A stretch of 64,000 bases of DNA from Aldehydirespirator sp965116665 (lineage in GTDB: Bacteria; Actinomycetota; Acidimicrobiia; Acidimicrobiales; Aldehydirespiratoraceae), in the NCBI GenBank assembly GCA_965116665.1, contig OZ220709.1:1364001-1428000 (forward strand), given 5' to 3'. This document shows positions 7,718 through 16,159 of this stretch, one piece after another. The notes beneath the pieces are model-generated. The model saw only the letters and a list, made by a program, of their open reading frames with translations, had not been told where the DNA came from and made no database searches. Numbering within the stretch: position 1 is the stretch's first letter; each line of letters begins with the position of its first letter. Position numbers and translations under genes: made by a program.

Positions 7718-9133
7718 TCAGCCTCCCTCACGAATATACAACGCTTGTTCTGACAGGCGAGCGGCAGCTCTGGCGCACTCCTCGGGGTTGCCGTCGCAGA
7801 GTGAGTTGAAGTCCGCCCGGTCAACGGGCAGCCCTCCAAGCCGATAGTCATCCAGACTCTCGTTGATGCGAGTCCACTCCTGCAGCGCCGAGCCACCGAA
7901 CTTGCCTATCGGGACAACTCCGAGCCCGTCCGCTCGCGCTCGCTTGATCTCGTCGGCAGTACCGGGTCCACCACCGATCGCTAGAACTGCGCGCGCCCCG
8001 CGGAACGCCGCATCGCGCATTTCGTGTTGGTTAGACCCTTGGAAGACAATGCTGCCGAATCGCTGGCTCGGCTCATCGAGGGGCTGATCCTTGCTCCGCC
8101 TCAGCAACACGAACCGCTCGGCGTGGAGCCCGCTAGGTTCCTGCAGCCTTCTGAGGAGCGCGTAGCCGACCCGGGCACCGAACGCGCCCCCAGCGCTCAA
8201 GGCCACTGAGGTCTCTTCGAAAGCAGCCCCCAGATGATTCGCGAAGTCTGACATGGGCTCAGTCAGATCGATTGACGGGTAGCTGTCTCCGGTATCTGGC
8301 TTCTCCTCGGGTGGTGATCCGGCAATGAACAGTCGACATGGCCGACAGCGTGCGATCAGTTGCTTGAGCAGCACTTCGAGTTCGGAGTACTCGTCAATCG
8401 TCGCGACGTTGATCCCGATCGCCTCCAGATCCTTGAGGTGAAGGTTGAAGAGAGTCTTGTCCTGTTCTGCGGGTGGTTTCCGTATGACAGCAAAGTGCTC
8501 GCGATGAATGTCGTACCGTGCTCGCCGGATCGCCTGAAAGACCTGGTCGAAGTTGGGATCCTCAAAGCTGAAGCCGAGGAACAGGAAGCTCTTGGTGAGG
8601 AGACTCGCTTGAAGCAATGCCCAGAAGCGCTTGTGTGAATCGGGGTAACGGATGTACTGGTCTCTTGCAGCGATCAGTTCTTGATCCTGGTCCGTGAGTG
8701 AGCCATGCATCTTGTAGACGCGACATCCCGTGCTGTCGTCCCTTCGTGCAAGGTCGTCGTCCCTAACGAATGCGCGCGCGCCGTCCGCCATGGCGCGCTC
8801 GATCAAGTCGTCGTAGTTAGTCGTCCAGATCTCCGCGAGCGGAAGCGCTGCCAGGAGTTCGTGACGCCGAGTGGGTTGTGGCGGCGGTTCCAATTGGAGT
8901 TCCTGCCGGATGAGGCGCTGAAGGTCTTCTTCGGAGTGCTGACTGATGTAGTACTGCGCCAGCAATGGGAGATCGTTGAGGTCGGGCAACTGCATCGCGT
9001 CCCGCACCTGCTCCAAGAGGCCCGACCAGTCCGGGTAGCCCGCATCCTTCGACAAGCCGGCGCCCACGAGAACAGTGGCCTCCCGGTTGTCGACGTACTG
9101 GCCGAATGACGCAATCAGTCTCGAGGGTTCCAT
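7718..9133 (-). CDS. SIR2-SLOG fusion protein, ThsA-like NADase effector
   Basis: A 471-residue protein of two parts. Residues 1-265 are a SIR2-type domain: GAGLS at 24-28, TNYDD with N106 and D108, KMHGS with H143 as the likely catalytic histidine, and GFSFEDPNF around 187-195. Residues 268-471 form a SLOG/LOG-type domain, from RLFIAGS to IGGGPGTADE at 387-395. This is the domain order of Thoeris ThsA, whose SIR2 half destroys NAD when its SLOG half binds a cyclic ADP-ribose isomer made by a TIR protein. No TIR gene is visible nearby; a DprA-like and a PRTase gene follow in the same operon. An AT-rich promoter-like stretch lies upstream of the ATG. I infer an NAD-depleting immune effector whose signal source is unknown. 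Confidence 0.85.
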   Translation of the reverse strand: MEPSRLIASFGQYVDNREATVLVGAGLSKDAGYPDWSGLLEQVRDAMQLPDLNDLPLLAQYYISQHSEEDLQRLIRQELQLEPPPQPTRRHELLAALPLAEIWTTNYDDLIERAMADGARAFVRDDDLARRDDSTGCRVYKMHGSLTDQDQELIAARDQYIRYPDSHKRFWALLQASLLTKSFLFLGFSFEDPNFDQVFQAIRRARYDIHREHFAVIRKPPAEQDKTLFNLHLKDLEAIGINVATIDEYSELEVLLKQLIARCRPCRLFIAGSPPEEKPDTGDSYPSIDLTEPMSDFANHLGAAFEETSVALSAGGAFGARVGYALLRRLQEPSGLHAERFVLLRRSKDQPLDEPSQRFGSIVFQGSNQHEMRDAAFRGARAVLAIGGGPGTADEIKRARADGLGVVPIGKFGGSALQEWTRINESLDDYRLGGLPVDRADFNSLCDGNPEECARAAARLSEQALYIREGG

Positions 9134-9143
9134 AGCGTCTTCA

Positions 9144-9162
9144 TGCTATATACTTATATTTG
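9144..9162 (-). promoter_or_regulatory. AT-rich promoter-like stretch of the SIR2-SLOG operon
   Basis: Read on the minus strand the stretch gives AAATATAAGTATATAGCA about 12-30 bases before the ATG of the SIR2-SLOG gene. It is markedly AT-rich against its surroundings and offers several -10-like hexamers such as TATAGC. No clear -35 is seen. Confidence 0.4.
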
Positions 9163-9498
9163 GTGTCTGACGAGTAGCAGGGCTCCGGCGGAGATCGGCC
9201 GGCGCGAGCAGGCCCGCCGTGCGTAGACAGTGCTCCACAGAGATCCTCCTGCTCTCGAGTGTCTGTCAGCGCCAATAATGGGGGATCCTCCGCGTCCAGC
9301 CGCGGACCCTCCACCCTGACCTCGATCTCAAACGCGAAGCGCCGTATGGCTACTGCAGACCGTTTGACGGCGATCACTGAAACTCCCCACTTCTGATCAC
9401 TGAAATTCCCCACCCTGGGGCATCCACCCGACATGGGTGGGGCTCCTCTGTGCTGGACGTTCGCCAGAGCGTTAGCGACCAGAGGAGCCCCGGCTCAG

Positions 9499-10797
9499 AT
9501 GATCACACATGGAGAAGACGTGGAGCTTCACGCACTGAGGGCACAGGGTTGGTCGATCTCGGCGATCGCCCGGCATTTGGGCTTGGACCGCAAGACGGTG
9601 CGCGCCCACCTCGCCGGCGAGCGCGAGGCGGGGGTGCGCCGCAACAGTGCGGTGGATCCCTTCGACGCGGTGGCGGACTATGTGTGTCAGCGGCTGGTCG
9701 AGGACCCCCATGTGCGGGCCACGGTGCTCTTCGGTGAGGCGCAACGGTTGGGCTATCGGGCGTCGTATCCGACGTTCGTGCGCCGGATCCGCCACGGGGG
9801 TCTGCGACCTGAGTGTCAGGCGTGCACACCGGGCCGGGTTCACACAGACATCGAGCACCCGCCCGGTGAGGAGATCCAGTGGGACTGGCTGGAGCTGCGA
9901 GACACCCCGTGGGGCACAGCGGCGTTCGTTCTGGTGGGGGTGCTGTCGCACTCGGGGCGGCTGCGGTGCTGGTTCTCTGAGTCGATGGATCAGCCCCATC
10001 TGGTGGCGGGCATCCACCAGGTGCTGGAACGCCTCGGCGGCACCGCCCGGCGCTGGAGAACCGACCGCATGGCCGCGGTGGTGGCGCCGGGAACGGACCG
10101 GGTTCAGGCGTCGTTCGCGGCGGTGGCCAAGCACTATGGGGCCGCGGTCGATGTGTGCCCGCCTCGGCGCCCCCGCCGCAAGGGCTCAGTCGAGAAGGGC
10201 ATCGACTATCTCACCCAGTCGTGGTGGCGCACCGCTGCGGTCGCATCACCCGAGGCAGCCCAGGTTTCAGCTGACCGCTGGTGCACCGAGGTCGCGGATG
10301 CTCGAGTGCGCCGCGTCGGCGGCGACGTCCTCACCGTCGCGGAGGCCGCAGCCGGCGAGCCGCTGGGGGCTCTTCCCGGCGCCGCGTTCCCGGTGACGCT
10401 CACCCTTGAGCGGGTCGTGGCAGCCAACGCGCTGGTGGCGCTGTGGGGCAACCGCTACTCGGTCCCGCCCGAGCTGGCCGGCGCGAACGTGGTGGTCACC
10501 CACCGAGTCGGCACCGATGTCATCGAGATCCACGCCCCCGGCGGGCGCACCGTCGCCGAACACCGCCTGGCGCCACCGGGAGCGCACCGCACCATCCGCT
10601 GCGCCGAGCACACCCAGGCCCTGCGGGCCGCGGTGCTCGCAGCCTTCGACACCGCAGGCCCCTGCCGGCGCAAGGCCAACCGGCCCCCCAGCCCCCAAGC
10701 CACAGCCATCGCGGCCCGCCTGCACCCACACATCAGCACCGATCCTGTCATCGACTTGGACGTCTACCGGCGTCTCACCCAACCGGAGGACTCGTGA
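9499..10797 (+). CDS. istA: IS21 transposase IstA
   Basis: A DDE-type transposase of 432 residues. The N-terminus has a helix-turn-helix (ISAIARHLGLDRKTVRAHL). The integrase core follows: IQWDWLELRDTPWG carries the first Asp, RTDRMAA the second conserved segment, and GSVEKGIDYL the final Glu. The ATG at 9499 is preferred over the frame start at 9433, because the earlier codons fall in the terminal repeat region and AGAGGAG lies 11 bases before 9499. The stop overlaps the istB start as GTGA. The gene looks complete. Confidence 0.92.
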   Translation: MITHGEDVELHALRAQGWSISAIARHLGLDRKTVRAHLAGEREAGVRRNSAVDPFDAVADYVCQRLVEDPHVRATVLFGEAQRLGYRASYPTFVRRIRHGGLRPECQACTPGRVHTDIEHPPGEEIQWDWLELRDTPWGTAAFVLVGVLSHSGRLRCWFSESMDQPHLVAGIHQVLERLGGTARRWRTDRMAAVVAPGTDRVQASFAAVAKHYGAAVDVCPPRRPRRKGSVEKGIDYLTQSWWRTAAVASPEAAQVSADRWCTEVADARVRRVGGDVLTVAEAAAGEPLGALPGAAFPVTLTLERVVAANALVALWGNRYSVPPELAGANVVVTHRVGTDVIEIHAPGGRTVAEHRLAPPGAHRTIRCAEHTQALRAAVLAAFDTAGPCRRKANRPPSPQATAIAARLHPHISTDPVIDLDVYRRLTQPEDS

Positions 10798-11597
10798 ACC
10801 CCAAAGACAGCCTCTACCAGCAGCTGAGATCGCATCTGGCCTACCTCAAGCTGACCGCAGCCGCCGAGGCCCTGCCCGCCGCCCTCGACGCCGCCACCCG
10901 CAACAAACACACCCACACCGAGTTCCTCGAACAGCTCCTCGCAGTCGAGGTCGACGCCACCGAGGCCCGCCGCCTCGCCGGGCGGATGCGCTTCGCGAAC
11001 TTCCCAGCCCCCTGGAGACTCACCGACTTCGACTTCGACGCCCAACCCTCAATCGACTCAGCCCTCATTCGTGACCTCGCCACCACCAGATACACCGCCG
11101 ACGCCACCAACATCTTGTTCATCGGGCCGCCCGGTGTGGGCAAGACCATGCTCGCCGTCGCATTGGGACATGAAGCCGTCGAAACCGGCCTACGCGTCTA
11201 CTACACCACCGCCGCCGACCTAGCCGCCCGATGCCGCAAAGCCGCCATCGAGGGACGCTGGGCCACCACCATGCGATTCTTCGCCGGGCCCGCCGTGTTG
11301 ATCATCGACGAACTCGGCTACCTCCCCATGCCCACAGAAGACGCCAACGCCCTGTTCCAGGTCATCAGCCAGCGCTACCTCAAGAGCTCCATCATCTTGA
11401 CCACCAACCGAGGCGCCAACGCCTGGGGAGACATCTTCGGCGACACCACCATCGCCGCCGCCATGCTCGACCGGCTCCTGCACCGCTGCGCCGTCATCAA
11501 CATCACCGGCGACAGCTACCGCCTACGCGCCCACCAAGCCCGCAACCGTCAACACACAACTACAATCCAACCACCCCAGGGTGGGGAATTCCGCTGA
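10794..11597 (+). CDS. istB: IS21 helper ATPase IstB
   Basis: An AAA+ ATPase of 267 residues related to DnaC, which loads and stimulates IstA. Walker A reads GPPGVGKT, Walker B reads VLIIDELGYLP, and sensor 1 reads ILTTNRG. The GTG start at 10794-10796 overlaps the istA stop by four bases and follows GGAGGA, the usual coupled arrangement in this family. The stop lies inside the right terminal repeat. A long upstream extension of this frame inside istA is a shadow. Confidence 0.92.
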   Translation: MNPKDSLYQQLRSHLAYLKLTAAAEALPAALDAATRNKHTHTEFLEQLLAVEVDATEARRLAGRMRFANFPAPWRLTDFDFDAQPSIDSALIRDLATTRYTADATNILFIGPPGVGKTMLAVALGHEAVETGLRVYYTTAADLAARCRKAAIEGRWATTMRFFAGPAVLIIDELGYLPMPTEDANALFQVISQRYLKSSIILTTNRGANAWGDIFGDTTIAAAMLDRLLHRCAVINITGDSYRLRAHQARNRQHTTTIQPPQGGEFR

Positions 11598-11766
11598 TCA
11601 ACTCTGGGGAATTTCGCTGATCGGCGTCACGTTCTCGGGGAGGCATCGATTGGCTAGTGCGGCGGCCTTGGCCCCGCTGCAGGGCGTGTTGGGCGAATCG
11701 CCCTGACTTCCGGAGGTTCTGGCCCGCCGAGGCCCGTCGTTGGCTCCGGCGGCTGGGAGGGCGCGT

Positions 11767-13095
11767 CTATGTGGGTGGTGTGGTGATGTCGGCGCCGAGG
11801 TGTGTGAACTTGGCCAAGACGTTGTCGTAGCCACGTTCGAGGTGGTGGACGCCTGTGAGCAGGCTGTCGCCTGTGGCTGTGACGGCGGCGACGGCGAGCC
11901 CGAACCCGGCGCGGATGTCTTCCATGGCTACTTCGGCGCCGTGGATCTTGGTGGGCCCCGCGACGAGAGCGGAGTGGCGGTGGCGGCCGGATCGGAACCG
12001 GCAGTCGCCGCTTCCGAGGCAGTCGTTGAAGGTCTGAACCGTGGCGCCCATCAATGCGAGTTGGCCGGTATAGCCGAGGCGGTCCTCGAAGACGGTTTCA
12101 TGCACTGCGGACACGCCGTCGGCCTGGGTCAGCGCAGCAACCAGCGGGGGCTGCCAGTCGGTCGCGAAGCCCGGCCAAGGAGCGGTCGAGACCGCCACGG
12201 GGTCAAGTCCGTTGGGGGCTTCGGCTTCGATCGCGCCGTCGATGTCGATGCGGACTGTGGCTCCAAGGCGCCGCAGCAAAGCGATCGCGGGTGCCATCCG
12301 GGCCGGGTCACAGCCTGTCACTTTCACCTTGCCTTTGGTGGCGATCCCCGCGGTCAGATACGAGAAGGCTTCGACTCTGTCTCCGGCTATGCGCTGGTTG
12401 GCGGGTTGCAGAGATGGTACGCCGTCGATCACGTAGCACCGGTGGTCGCTTCTGTCGATGATCGCGCCCATGCGCGACAAGAATTCGACAAGCTCGTCGA
12501 CTTCGGGCTCCACGGCTGCGTTGTGCAGGATCGTGCGCCCCTGAGCGAGCACCGCGGCCAACAGGACGCTTTCGGTCGCTCCCACACTGGGATACGGCAA
12601 TGTGATGTCGGTACCCCGCAGGGTCCCGGCCGCGGTGATGCCGTCGGGGTCGACGCGGACCTCGGCACCCATCGCAGCCAACGCTTCGCGGTGGAAGTCC
12701 ACCGGACGCGCTCCGATGCCGTCGCCGCCCACCAGCGGAACCCGGGCCTGCCCGAAGCGGTGCAACAGCACCGGCAGACACAGAATCGGCATGCGGTTCA
12801 AACCCGAATAGGCCACCCCGACCTGCTCACAGCACACAGTCGAGCCGTCGATGACAGCACGGCCGGACTCCACCGCCACACCGGCACCGACAGCGTCAAG
12901 CATCGCCGCGGTGATCCGCACATCGGCGATGCCGGGCCCATTGTGAAGCTCAGACGCGCCGTCGGCGAGACACGCAGCGATCATCAGCTTCGTCGCAGTG
13001 TTCTTTGCGCCCGCCACCGCGACCGTCCCCTCCAACACCGCGCCCGAGCGCACATACCACACCCGATCACCCGCAGCGGCCAGCTCGTTCATCAT
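11767..13095 (-). CDS. murA: UDP-N-acetylglucosamine 1-carboxyvinyltransferase (MurA), Cys-to-Asp variant
   Basis: First committed enzyme of peptidoglycan synthesis; it transfers enolpyruvate from PEP to UDP-GlcNAc in the cytoplasm. The length, 442 residues, is usual. K31-N32 (AGAKNTATK) bind substrate; the acid-base Asp lies in TAPWPGFATDWQ; the arginines of EDIRAGF and HHLERGYD are present. The mobile-loop residue equivalent to Cys115 of E. coli MurA is Asp: the loop reads VGGDGIGARPVDFH with D125. Asp at this place is known from mycobacteria and chlamydiae and gives insensitivity to fosfomycin. The start is one of two adjacent ATG codons at 13095 and 13092; GGAGG lies five bases before the first. 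This is the only clear housekeeping gene in the window. Confidence 0.95.
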   Translation of the reverse strand: MMNELAAAGDRVWYVRSGAVLEGTVAVAGAKNTATKLMIAACLADGASELHNGPGIADVRITAAMLDAVGAGVAVESGRAVIDGSTVCCEQVGVAYSGLNRMPILCLPVLLHRFGQARVPLVGGDGIGARPVDFHREALAAMGAEVRVDPDGITAAGTLRGTDITLPYPSVGATESVLLAAVLAQGRTILHNAAVEPEVDELVEFLSRMGAIIDRSDHRCYVIDGVPSLQPANQRIAGDRVEAFSYLTAGIATKGKVKVTGCDPARMAPAIALLRRLGATVRIDIDGAIEAEAPNGLDPVAVSTAPWPGFATDWQPPLVAALTQADGVSAVHETVFEDRLGYTGQLALMGATVQTFNDCLGSGDCRFRSGRHRHSALVAGPTKIHGAEVAMEDIRAGFGLAVAAVTATGDSLLTGVHHLERGYDNVLAKFTHLGADITTPPT

Positions 13096-13402
13096 CGCCG
13101 CCTCCAGACGCGCAACCGGCCCCAGGGTGCCGCTGTGTCCTGTCGCGGGTGCAGGGTGGCTCACACACTCAAGGTTATTGCTGTGCCCGCTGCCAACAGC
13201 TCGCCACGGCAAGGTGCCGAGTGCCACCGGCCGCCCGGCGGCCTGAAGTCGAGGTCCTTGTCGACGCTCCCACTACCGGTGCACTCGTTCCAGGCGGGGC
13301 CATGCGCCGCGACAGCCCACCGCATTCACCCGCAACTACAGCCCGCCCACAAGGATCCCCCGCGCACGCGGGGCCTCGCACTCTCTCGGGCACAATTGGT
13401 TC
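13096..13402. other. Divergent intergenic region between murA and an unknown gene
   Basis: About 307 bases with no convincing gene. It should hold the murA promoter on the minus strand and the promoter of the 13403 gene on the plus strand (separate entry). No repeat or strong hairpin was seen. Confidence 0.5.
13391..13396 (+). promoter_or_regulatory. Probable -10 element of a leaderless start
   Basis: CACAAT ends six bases before the GTG at 13403. The same hexamer-to-start spacing recurs at other genes in the window and suggests a leaderless transcript, which is common in actinobacteria. Confidence 0.4.
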
Positions 13403-14227
13403 GTGACGCCTGAGGACTTCTTCATTGACAGCGGTCCGGGGCGGCGCGCCCTCAACCGGGGTCTCCTAGAGCTTGTTCGCTCCGGTGCGTACGACAAGAG
13501 GTCCGATGTCGAGGTCGGTGCCGCGTTGCTGCGACTCGCCCACGATGAGTTGGAGGCCTACGGCACAGACGGCGCCCAACGGGTGAGCGAAGACGACATC
13601 CGTCACATCCTGCAGACCTGCCGGCGCCTCATGAAGCGCATAGGAGTCGATCTTGAACTGCCGTTTAGCGACTTCCGGACGTTCCGGTCGTATTGGCTGG
13701 CAAACGATGCCTACAACAGTTGGCAGGCGCGCCGAGACATCCTGCACGGCCTGTTCGAGCCGGCGCATCGCGAGTTGGTACGGCTAGAAGACGACGAGAT
13801 CGAGTCAACCCTGGCGCGGCCTGTTACGAGCCATCCCGGTACGGGCTGGTCCCGGGTGGATGCCGAGATCAACGAGCTCCGGCGTCATTTCAAGGCGGCT
13901 CGCAGCCCGCAGGACTACCGGAACATAGGCAACGACTGTGTCGCCGTGCTTGAGAAGCTGAGCGCAGCCGTGTTCGATCCTGGCCGCCACCTCAATGAGG
14001 GCGAGGACGAACCTCCAGTCGCGAAGACGAAGGAGCGACTCGGCCGATTCGTGGAACGCTCCGCGCCGGGTCCAGCGAACAAGGAGATCAGAAAGGTCGC
14101 CCGGGCTGTGATCGAGCTCGCACAGGCCGTGAAGCACAGCGACACGCCCTCTCGAAGAGATGCAGGCATCGCTGCTGACTCGGTGATCCAGTTGGCGAAC
14201 ATCTTTCGCCGCCTGGCCGAACAGTAG
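13403..14227 (+). CDS. Unknown protein, 274 aa, possibly abortive-infection related
   Basis: I do not recognise the family with certainty. The protein is mostly helical with no membrane segment. The middle contains YNSWQARRDILHGLFEPAHREL, and the C-terminal 110 residues form a helical bundle ending in a SVIQLANIFRRLAEQ segment. That layout, an N-terminal recognition part and a helical C-terminus, is seen in some abortive-infection proteins, but no HEPN R-x4-H motif is clear. The GTG start has no good ribosome site but has a -10-like CACAAT six bases upstream. A DUF4238 gene follows on the same strand after about 220 bases. The defence assignment rests only on context. Confidence 0.6.
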   Translation: MTPEDFFIDSGPGRRALNRGLLELVRSGAYDKRSDVEVGAALLRLAHDELEAYGTDGAQRVSEDDIRHILQTCRRLMKRIGVDLELPFSDFRTFRSYWLANDAYNSWQARRDILHGLFEPAHRELVRLEDDEIESTLARPVTSHPGTGWSRVDAEINELRRHFKAARSPQDYRNIGNDCVAVLEKLSAAVFDPGRHLNEGEDEPPVAKTKERLGRFVERSAPGPANKEIRKVARAVIELAQAVKHSDTPSRRDAGIAADSVIQLANIFRRLAEQ

Positions 14228-14448
14228 AGCCACAGTGATTCGGTGTGGCACTCCAGGCCGCCCCGCTCGAGCGACGACGGACGTCTCAAGCCCGAGCAGT
14301 GGTCGCGGCGCCGTACTGTGGGGACTGGCCCGCCGTTCGTGGAAACGATCCGGCGTCGACAGGAGTCCCGGGTCTCGCCTTGCAGCGGCGATCGACCTGG
14401 ACAATGGGCCACGACCACTGGTGTTTCCCTCACGAGAGCGGTGACGTG

Positions 14449-15321
14449 ATGGGAGCATCCTTCCCGAAGAGCCAGCACATTGTTCCCAGGACGCTGCTCA
14501 ATCGCTTCTGCGACAACGACGGATGGCTGTGGGTGGGGATAAGAGATCGCTCAGATGTGTTCCGGCAGAGACCCGAGCGCGTGTTCACCCAGAACCACAT
14601 CTACACCCGCTACGCCTACGACGGCGCTCCGCCCAGCGCCGAACACGAAGAGACGCTCGCCATCCTGGAGAGCGACGCCGCTCCCGTGATCAGTCGTATC
14701 GTCGGCTGTGCCCGACGCATCGAGCCCCCGGAGTTGTCGCCGACAGAACTCGTGGCGCTCCAGAGGTTCGTCTTGTCGCTGGCCTGCAGGACACCGGAGT
14801 CCCGGCAGCGCGTGTCGCGCCGGCTCAGCGACGGCGAGTTCTATGACATCGTCCGCCGACGTGCCGAGCAGCAGGGCTTCGAGGGCCTATCCGACACACA
14901 CGGCTTCTACGCCGACGCAAAGATCCGGGAGTTGGCCAAACGCATACGGCACAACGCCGACGCCTCGTTCGCGGCAGGAGCTGACCCGCGCCTAGCCGCC
15001 GAAGAAGGCAAGTTCATTACGGAGACCGGCGTCCGGTTCGCGGTGATCCAGGCGCCGTCCAAGAGTCTCGTGATCGGAAGCCACGGCATCACCAACTGCG
15101 ATCCCCGCCTCGTCGGCGGCTACCTGGCGGGAGCGGTGTTGCCCATAGCGCACGATGTCGTTGCCCACATCACACCATGGCCCTGCACGGCGGGGCTTCT
15201 GGTGCTCAAGGACACTGCAGAGTCCTCCAAGCTGATCGACACGGTCAACGCGGCCACAGCCGCACAGAGCTCGATGATCGCTGGCCGCTCCCAGACCCTA
15301 ATCCGGTCACTACTGGACTGA
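14449..15321 (+). CDS. DUF4238 domain protein
   Basis: A 290-residue protein that opens with SQHIVPRTLLNRFC, the signature of DUF4238, whose members begin with an H-x-VPR-x-x-L-x-x-F motif. The middle has the family pattern of a short acidic helix (EHEETLAILESDAAPVI) and the rest is alpha-beta. The biochemical function of DUF4238 is unknown to me; members are common in defence and mobile islands. The ATG at 14449 places the signature six residues from the start; a longer frame upstream has atypical sequence and is not preferred. A second, more distant DUF4238-like protein is encoded at 25559-26743. Confidence 0.75.
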   Translation: MGASFPKSQHIVPRTLLNRFCDNDGWLWVGIRDRSDVFRQRPERVFTQNHIYTRYAYDGAPPSAEHEETLAILESDAAPVISRIVGCARRIEPPELSPTELVALQRFVLSLACRTPESRQRVSRRLSDGEFYDIVRRRAEQQGFEGLSDTHGFYADAKIRELAKRIRHNADASFAAGADPRLAAEEGKFITETGVRFAVIQAPSKSLVIGSHGITNCDPRLVGGYLAGAVLPIAHDVVAHITPWPCTAGLLVLKDTAESSKLIDTVNAATAAQSSMIAGRSQTLIRSLLD

Positions 15322-15455
15322 GCACGCCCGCGGGTGTGTGTCTCACCTCAGCCGCCGCGCCCCAACGGACCTCCCCCGGCAGGATCATCTTGTCAATGGC
15401 CAGGCTCCAGATTTCTGGTGCTGACCTGCAATTTTGTTGAGACTTGAGAGGGGTC

Positions 15456-15461
15456 TACGGT
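15456..15461 (+). promoter_or_regulatory. Probable -10 element of a leaderless start
   Basis: TACGGT ends six bases before a GTG at 15468. The paralogous gene at 28239 has TACAGT seven bases before its GTG, and the two proteins align from these GTG codons onward, which supports both starts. Confidence 0.45.
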
Positions 15462-15467
15462 ATGGGG

Positions 15468-16106
15468 GTGGGGAGCGTTGATGGGATTCGAGTCTTGCGC
15501 AGCGTCCCCGCCATGAGCCTGAGCGTCATCGCCGCGAGGCTCGGGATGTCGGTGCATCAACTCAAGTTCGCGGTGGACCAACTCGATGGCCGCGGCCGCT
15601 GCGATCAACTAATCGCGGCAGCGACAGCCGGCCGGCGGCGTGAGCCGCGCCGACGCCAAATGGTCCTACAAACACCGGCGTGCCCGCCGTTTGTTGCCCG
15701 TCGCGCCGGCTGGGACGAGTCCCGCTTCGTCCGCCGCAGCGCTCCCGGCGTAGCGGGATGGGCCAGCCGCGGCGTGAGCGACGCCGCAGCGCCACGGGTC
15801 GCTCACGCAAGAGCGGCCACGATTGCCGCCTCACGCCCCAGCGCGGCCAGCCAGCGGCAGTGCCCATCAGCGATCGCGATGCGGCTTATGTCAGATGACC
15901 GTCCGACCGCGCAATACCTCGCGGCGACCACCGATCACTTGGCGGTGATCGCCGCGTTGGCGACCGCCGGCAACGACGACGCGCGCGCGGTTGCCGCCAG
16001 CCGCACGGACCGGCCCGTAGCGTTGTCTGAGATCGCGTCGCTTCGGAACAAGCCGGGTCGCGCCAAGACCCGACCTGGCCCTGATCCACGCACCTCGTCG
16101 CGCTAG
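15468..16106 (+). CDS. Short LRV-like repeat protein, paralogue of the 28239 gene
   Basis: A 212-residue protein. Its N-terminal half shares LRS-PAM and LxGRGRCDQL segments with the protein encoded at 28239-28832, as well as an ACPP segment followed by R-x-x-WD. The C-terminal part contains short units such as HLAVIAALATAGNDDARAVA that resemble the variant leucine-rich repeats of the 33719-35440 protein. It is therefore probably a member of the same repeat family, though degraded toward the end. An ATG at 15462 is an alternative start. The gene stands alone, facing the RES/Xre pair. Function is unknown; I infer a link to the LRV-MoxR-VWA set about 13 kb away. Confidence 0.6.
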   Translation: MGSVDGIRVLRSVPAMSLSVIAARLGMSVHQLKFAVDQLDGRGRCDQLIAAATAGRRREPRRRQMVLQTPACPPFVARRAGWDESRFVRRSAPGVAGWASRGVSDAAAPRVAHARAATIAASRPSAASQRQCPSAIAMRLMSDDRPTAQYLAATTDHLAVIAALATAGNDDARAVAASRTDRPVALSEIASLRNKPGRAKTRPGPDPRTSSR

Positions 16107-16159
16107 GCGGCCCGCTCGCCACAGTGGCGACGGGCCATCCGTCGCTGAAGCCGACGACC

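Larger units (their letters stand above)
9365..11629 (+). mobile_element. Complete IS21-family insertion sequence with CGTT target duplication
   Basis: The element carries istA and istB with a 4-base gene overlap. Its ends are inverted repeats: TGACGGCGATCACTGAAA at 9365 matches, with few changes, the reverse complement of the right end at 11629. Each end also carries a second copy of the GGGGAATTTC-GCTGATC-type motif at a spacing of about 23 bases, which is typical of IS21 elements. The flanking bases are CGTT at 9361-9364 and CGTT at 11630-11633, a 4-bp target duplication. Both genes look intact, so the element may still be active. It separates the SIR2-SLOG promoter region from the murA 3' side. 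Confidence 0.9.

Noticed and set aside
6120..9133. Calling the operon a standard Thoeris system
   Set aside because: The SIR2-SLOG protein fits ThsA, but no TIR-domain ThsB is encoded nearby and the partner genes are different.
9141..9434. 97-codon minus-strand frame upstream of the SIR2-SLOG gene
   Set aside because: It begins inside the IS21 end, so it cannot predate the insertion. With the IS removed the upstream frame stops almost at once.
11740..13413. 557-codon plus-strand frame opposite murA
   Set aside because: The murA frame is complete with all motifs; the opposite frame is low-complexity and has no recognisable domain.
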